This document shows positions 61,072 through 64,000 of a DNA stretch of 64,000 nt, in pieces. Below the pieces are notes generated by a model. That model worked only from the letters and a program-made list of their open reading frames with translations. It was not told where the DNA came from and searched no databases. The first letter of the stretch is position 1; the number at the start of each line of letters is the position of its first letter. Made by a program: the position numbers and the translations under genes. Source of the stretch: Apostichopus japonicus (taxonomy: Eukaryota; Echinodermata; Holothuroidea; Aspidochirotida; Stichopodidae). The stretch is taken from NCBI RefSeq assembly GCF_037975245.1, contig NC_092581.1:5977501-6041500 (forward strand). Reading direction: 5' to 3'.

Positions 61072-62169
61072 GAACATTCGTCATTACGCCAGAACGGGGA
61101 CGAAGTGATCGGGTTGTGTATAAGTGACGTCTAGAGGTCGTGCACTGACCTAAATGGAATGTTACCACTCTCGATTTTTGCCATTTTCCAAGATCATCCC
61201 CCGAAAAATCCCAAGGACACTGTACTGGATATATGGATATCTAGCTATATCTAGCGATATCTAGGGATGAAAGTCCCATGATCTTCCCTAAACTGAAGTC
61301 AGATAGAGAATCGAAGTCTTCAGTGTGTAATGAACTTGAAACTGTGCGTCTTTCGAAATGAAAAGAATGTGGGGCATTGCACAATAAACAGATAACAGTT
61401 ACTTATTTCGGTCTCATTTTAATTATTCGAATTTGTAAAGCAAACAGCAGATATCACATCATATCAGTGAGCATGAAAATGGCGTTCCTGGATAAACAGC
61501 CTTTAAACTGTATAGGCCTATGTGTGTAGTGTTCGGATTCGGAAATATCTTCTTTTTTTTTTCATTTCCTTCAACGAAGTTTTATAGTTGCCGTTATAAG
61601 AGGATTTAATATTTGTACATCAATAAATTAACTGTGTCTGAATTTTTGAAAACTCCCTGACCAACATTCTTCGTCATACTTCCCTCTACCCGTGCAATTT
61701 GATCGGTCTCTTAGGGGTTGAAGGAGGTTTTTCTATATTGGTTGTCCATAGATGAAATTTTGTGCAACATTATGGGTATGCCTATAAAGTGAATAATTCT
61801 GAACAAATAATGGGCTTAAACCCTTGCAAAGTGTGGCTGTCGGGTATGGTGGGCCGCGATGTGGAATCACATACAAAAGCAATGATCCACGGGAGATGCG
61901 ATGAGGTCGAGCATGATGTGTGACAGTCTTCAAAAAGGTTATGGATGAAAAAAAAAAACTATTGGAAAATACTTGGTTCTCATGCAAAAGTGTACATCTG
62001 GTTGGTCATTTTCAAGCCAGTGAAGTGCCATATATAGTGATGGGGGGGGGGGGGGTATCAAAACCAGCAATTTTCTTGTAAGCTGCGCGTCAACCGATGG
62101 TGGCGCTCCGCTTAGATGTAATTCGCCCCCCCCCCCCCCCCGGATTAGTAAATCCTGGATACGCGCCTG
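61072..62169 (-). repeat. Dispersed repeat R4, copy 2 (inverted)
   Basis: Reverse complement of 28814-29913 over its whole length, ending CCTGGATACGCGCCTG at 62169, with G- and C-runs near 62042 and 62127. Confidence 0.85.
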
Positions 62170-62690
62170 CGTTGTTATACAGAAACTCAATAGAAATCAG
62201 CCATTTGAAGTCATCTATACCAGGCTGTGATGCTGGCTGGCCCTTCATTACAGATAAAGAAACAGTTATAACAGATGTCAGTACAAAAATTAACAGATTT
62301 TTCTATCAATACTAAATCATGTATTTTGGAGCTAGATTCAGCATGGTTTTTCTTCCATGAAAGTAAGAGAGTTTAAAACAACCGAAAAATGAAAATATTT
62401 AGTGATTACTATGCCTATACATCTTCATAGTGTGTTACGTCATTCATGCTAATATCATGAACTCGGCGCACACCACAATGAAGTGGATTATATCTATTGA
62501 CTAATGTGGCAAAAAGAAAAAGAAAAAAGGAGGTATCATGGAGTCAGTTATCATGTTGACAAAGTCTATTTAGTGACATAGTGTATAACCAGAAAGCCAG
62601 TATGCTTTGTGGTTCCTTAATTATATACCATCCAATTTGCTGAAAGTTCCATATAACTACGTGCATAATGTAGAGTAAGTGACATAAATT

Positions 62691-62990
62691 GGCATCAACC
62701 ATACGTACATTGGTAAGGATTTTTACAATATAGCATTTTTATTGCAATTCCTTTGTGAAAAACACTGTAGACGCATAGATTGTATGAATCTTCGGTTATT
62801 ATTTGCTCATGAATTAAGTGAGAACCAGAAACGATCAGAGCTGTCCAGCTCTTATGTGTAGAACTCCCAAATGGGCATCAACCATTTAATACATTGGTAA
62901 GGATTTTACAATATAGCATTTTTATTGCAATTCCTTTGTGAAAAACACTGTAGACACATAGATTGTATGAATCTTCGGTTATTATTATTA
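62691..62990 (+). repeat. Duplicated ~115-bp block
   Basis: GGCATCAACCAT through CATTGGTAAGGATTTT, GTGAAAAACACTGTAGAC and ATCTTCGGTTATTATT occurs at 62691-62808 and 62873-62986. The second copy stops where a LINE 3' end begins. Confidence 0.9.
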
Positions 62991-63122
62991 CTTACCAGAT
63001 TTATAAAGCGCTCTTTTCAGACTTAAGCATGTTCAAGAGCGCTTTACAATGAAAACAAAATGACAAAACCCTTAAAATATGAATATGAAAATAAAATGGA
63101 CGCAGCATAAATATGAATATAA

Positions 63123-63211
<89 letters not shown>

Positions 63212-63420
63212 CATACATACACTAAGGAATAATTTTTAAAAACAATATAGATTGACAGTGAAATTCCTAAAAAGAAAAAGTGAGTTTTAAGTAATTTCTT
63301 AAAAGTGGCTAATATTTTGGCATCACGGATATTATTTGGCAGTGCATTCCATAGCTTGCTAGCAGTAAAGTTAAATTGTCTGTCGCGGTATGTAGCAGTC
63401 CTTACTCTGGGGACCAATAG
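62991..63420 (-). pseudogene. 5'-truncated LINE 3' end with an internal TA microsatellite
   Basis: Minus-strand frame VRTATYRDRQFNFTASKLW then NALPNNIRDAKILATFKKLL is the LINE C-terminal box. The 3' UTR holds AAAGCGCTCTTGAACATG and AAGAGCGCTTTATAAATC, the stem-forming end typical of CR1/L2-type LINEs, and an AATAATAATAA tail. (TA)n lies at 63125-63206. Confidence 0.82.
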
Positions 63421-64000
63421 CAGGCGCGTATCCAGGATTTTCTAACCCGGGGGGCGCGAATTACTATCTAAGCGGAGCGCCACCATCGGTTGGCGCGCAG
63501 CGTACAAGAAAATTTCTGGTTTTGATACCCCCCAGATCACCGGAAACGGCACTTTTCGGGCTTGAAATGACCAACCAGATGTACACTTTTGGCCTGAGAA
63601 CCAAGTATTTCCTAATAGTTTTTTCTCCATCCATAACCTTTGTAAAGATTGTCAACCCGGCACACGTCATGTTCGACCTGATCGCATCTCCCGTGGGTCT
63701 TTGCTTTTGTAGGTGATTCTACTTCGCGGCCCACAATACCCGTCAGCCCCACTTTTCAAGGTTTTAAGCCCCAAATTTGTTCAGAATTTGAAAATTCACA
63801 TTTCTCGTGAATAAACTAACTTCAAAACATACCCATAATGTTGTACAATATTTCATCTATGGACAACCAATATAGAAAAACTTCCTTCAACCCCTAACAG
63901 ACCGGTCAAAATTGCACGAGTAGAGGGAAGCGTGATGCAGAATGTTAGTCAGAAATTTTCGAAAATTCAGACACGGTTAATTTATTGGTGTACAAAAATT
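63421..64000 (+). repeat. Dispersed repeat R4, copy 3 (cut by window end)
   Basis: Starts CAGGCGCGTATCCAGG immediately after the LINE fragment and follows copies 1 and 2 to the window edge. Confidence 0.88.

Overview
The window is eukaryotic: it has spliced genes with GT-AG introns, many non-LTR retrotransposons, hAT-type DNA transposons with 8-bp target duplications, and long microsatellites. An SLC22 transporter with the classic metazoan exon sizes and an intronless LRR-Ig receptor point to an animal. The repeat style suggests a marine deuterostome invertebrate, perhaps an echinoderm, but nothing in the sequence settles the phylum.

Layout. 1-3459 is a nearly intact LINE on the minus strand. 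3460-4642 is the 3' end of an SLC22 gene whose body lies left of the window. 5520-19330 is repeat-rich: two nested hAT elements (5820-10553 containing 6233-10486), a hAT MITE, a 1.6-kb hAT element, three decayed LINE pieces and an inverted-repeat family. 20952-35914 is a complete ten-exon SLC22 gene (552 aa predicted). Its introns hold a minisatellite, a tandem repeat with DR1-like motifs, an antisense LINE whose reverse-transcriptase tail carries four 72-bp repeats, another LINE 3' end, and TA runs. 35417-36602 duplicates 3460-4642, including the last exon, so two SLC22 genes appear to stand in tandem. 37620-38760 continues that relationship and carries the empty site of the hAT inserted at 6233-10486.

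39911-41028 holds a hammerhead-like motif and about 964 bp of uninterrupted ATCT. 41764-43846 is a DNA transposon with ~415-bp inverted repeats. 44230-53340 is a small neighbourhood of LRR-Ig receptor loci: one intact intronless gene (46679-48235) and at least three flanking remnants that keep its upstream or downstream sequence but have lost the body. 54786-58913 is a 4.1-kb element with >1-kb inverted arms built from a 300-bp tandem repeat, with a near-perfect palindrome near its centre. The rest is dispersed repeats and LINE 3' ends.

Functional genes are few: one plasma-membrane solute carrier (plus the tail of a second) and one LRR-Ig surface receptor. The two do not form an obvious pathway. 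The most interesting content is how the tandem SLC22 pair, the decaying LRR-Ig cluster and the nested transposons record the recent history of the locus. All alignments were made by eye; identities are not measured.
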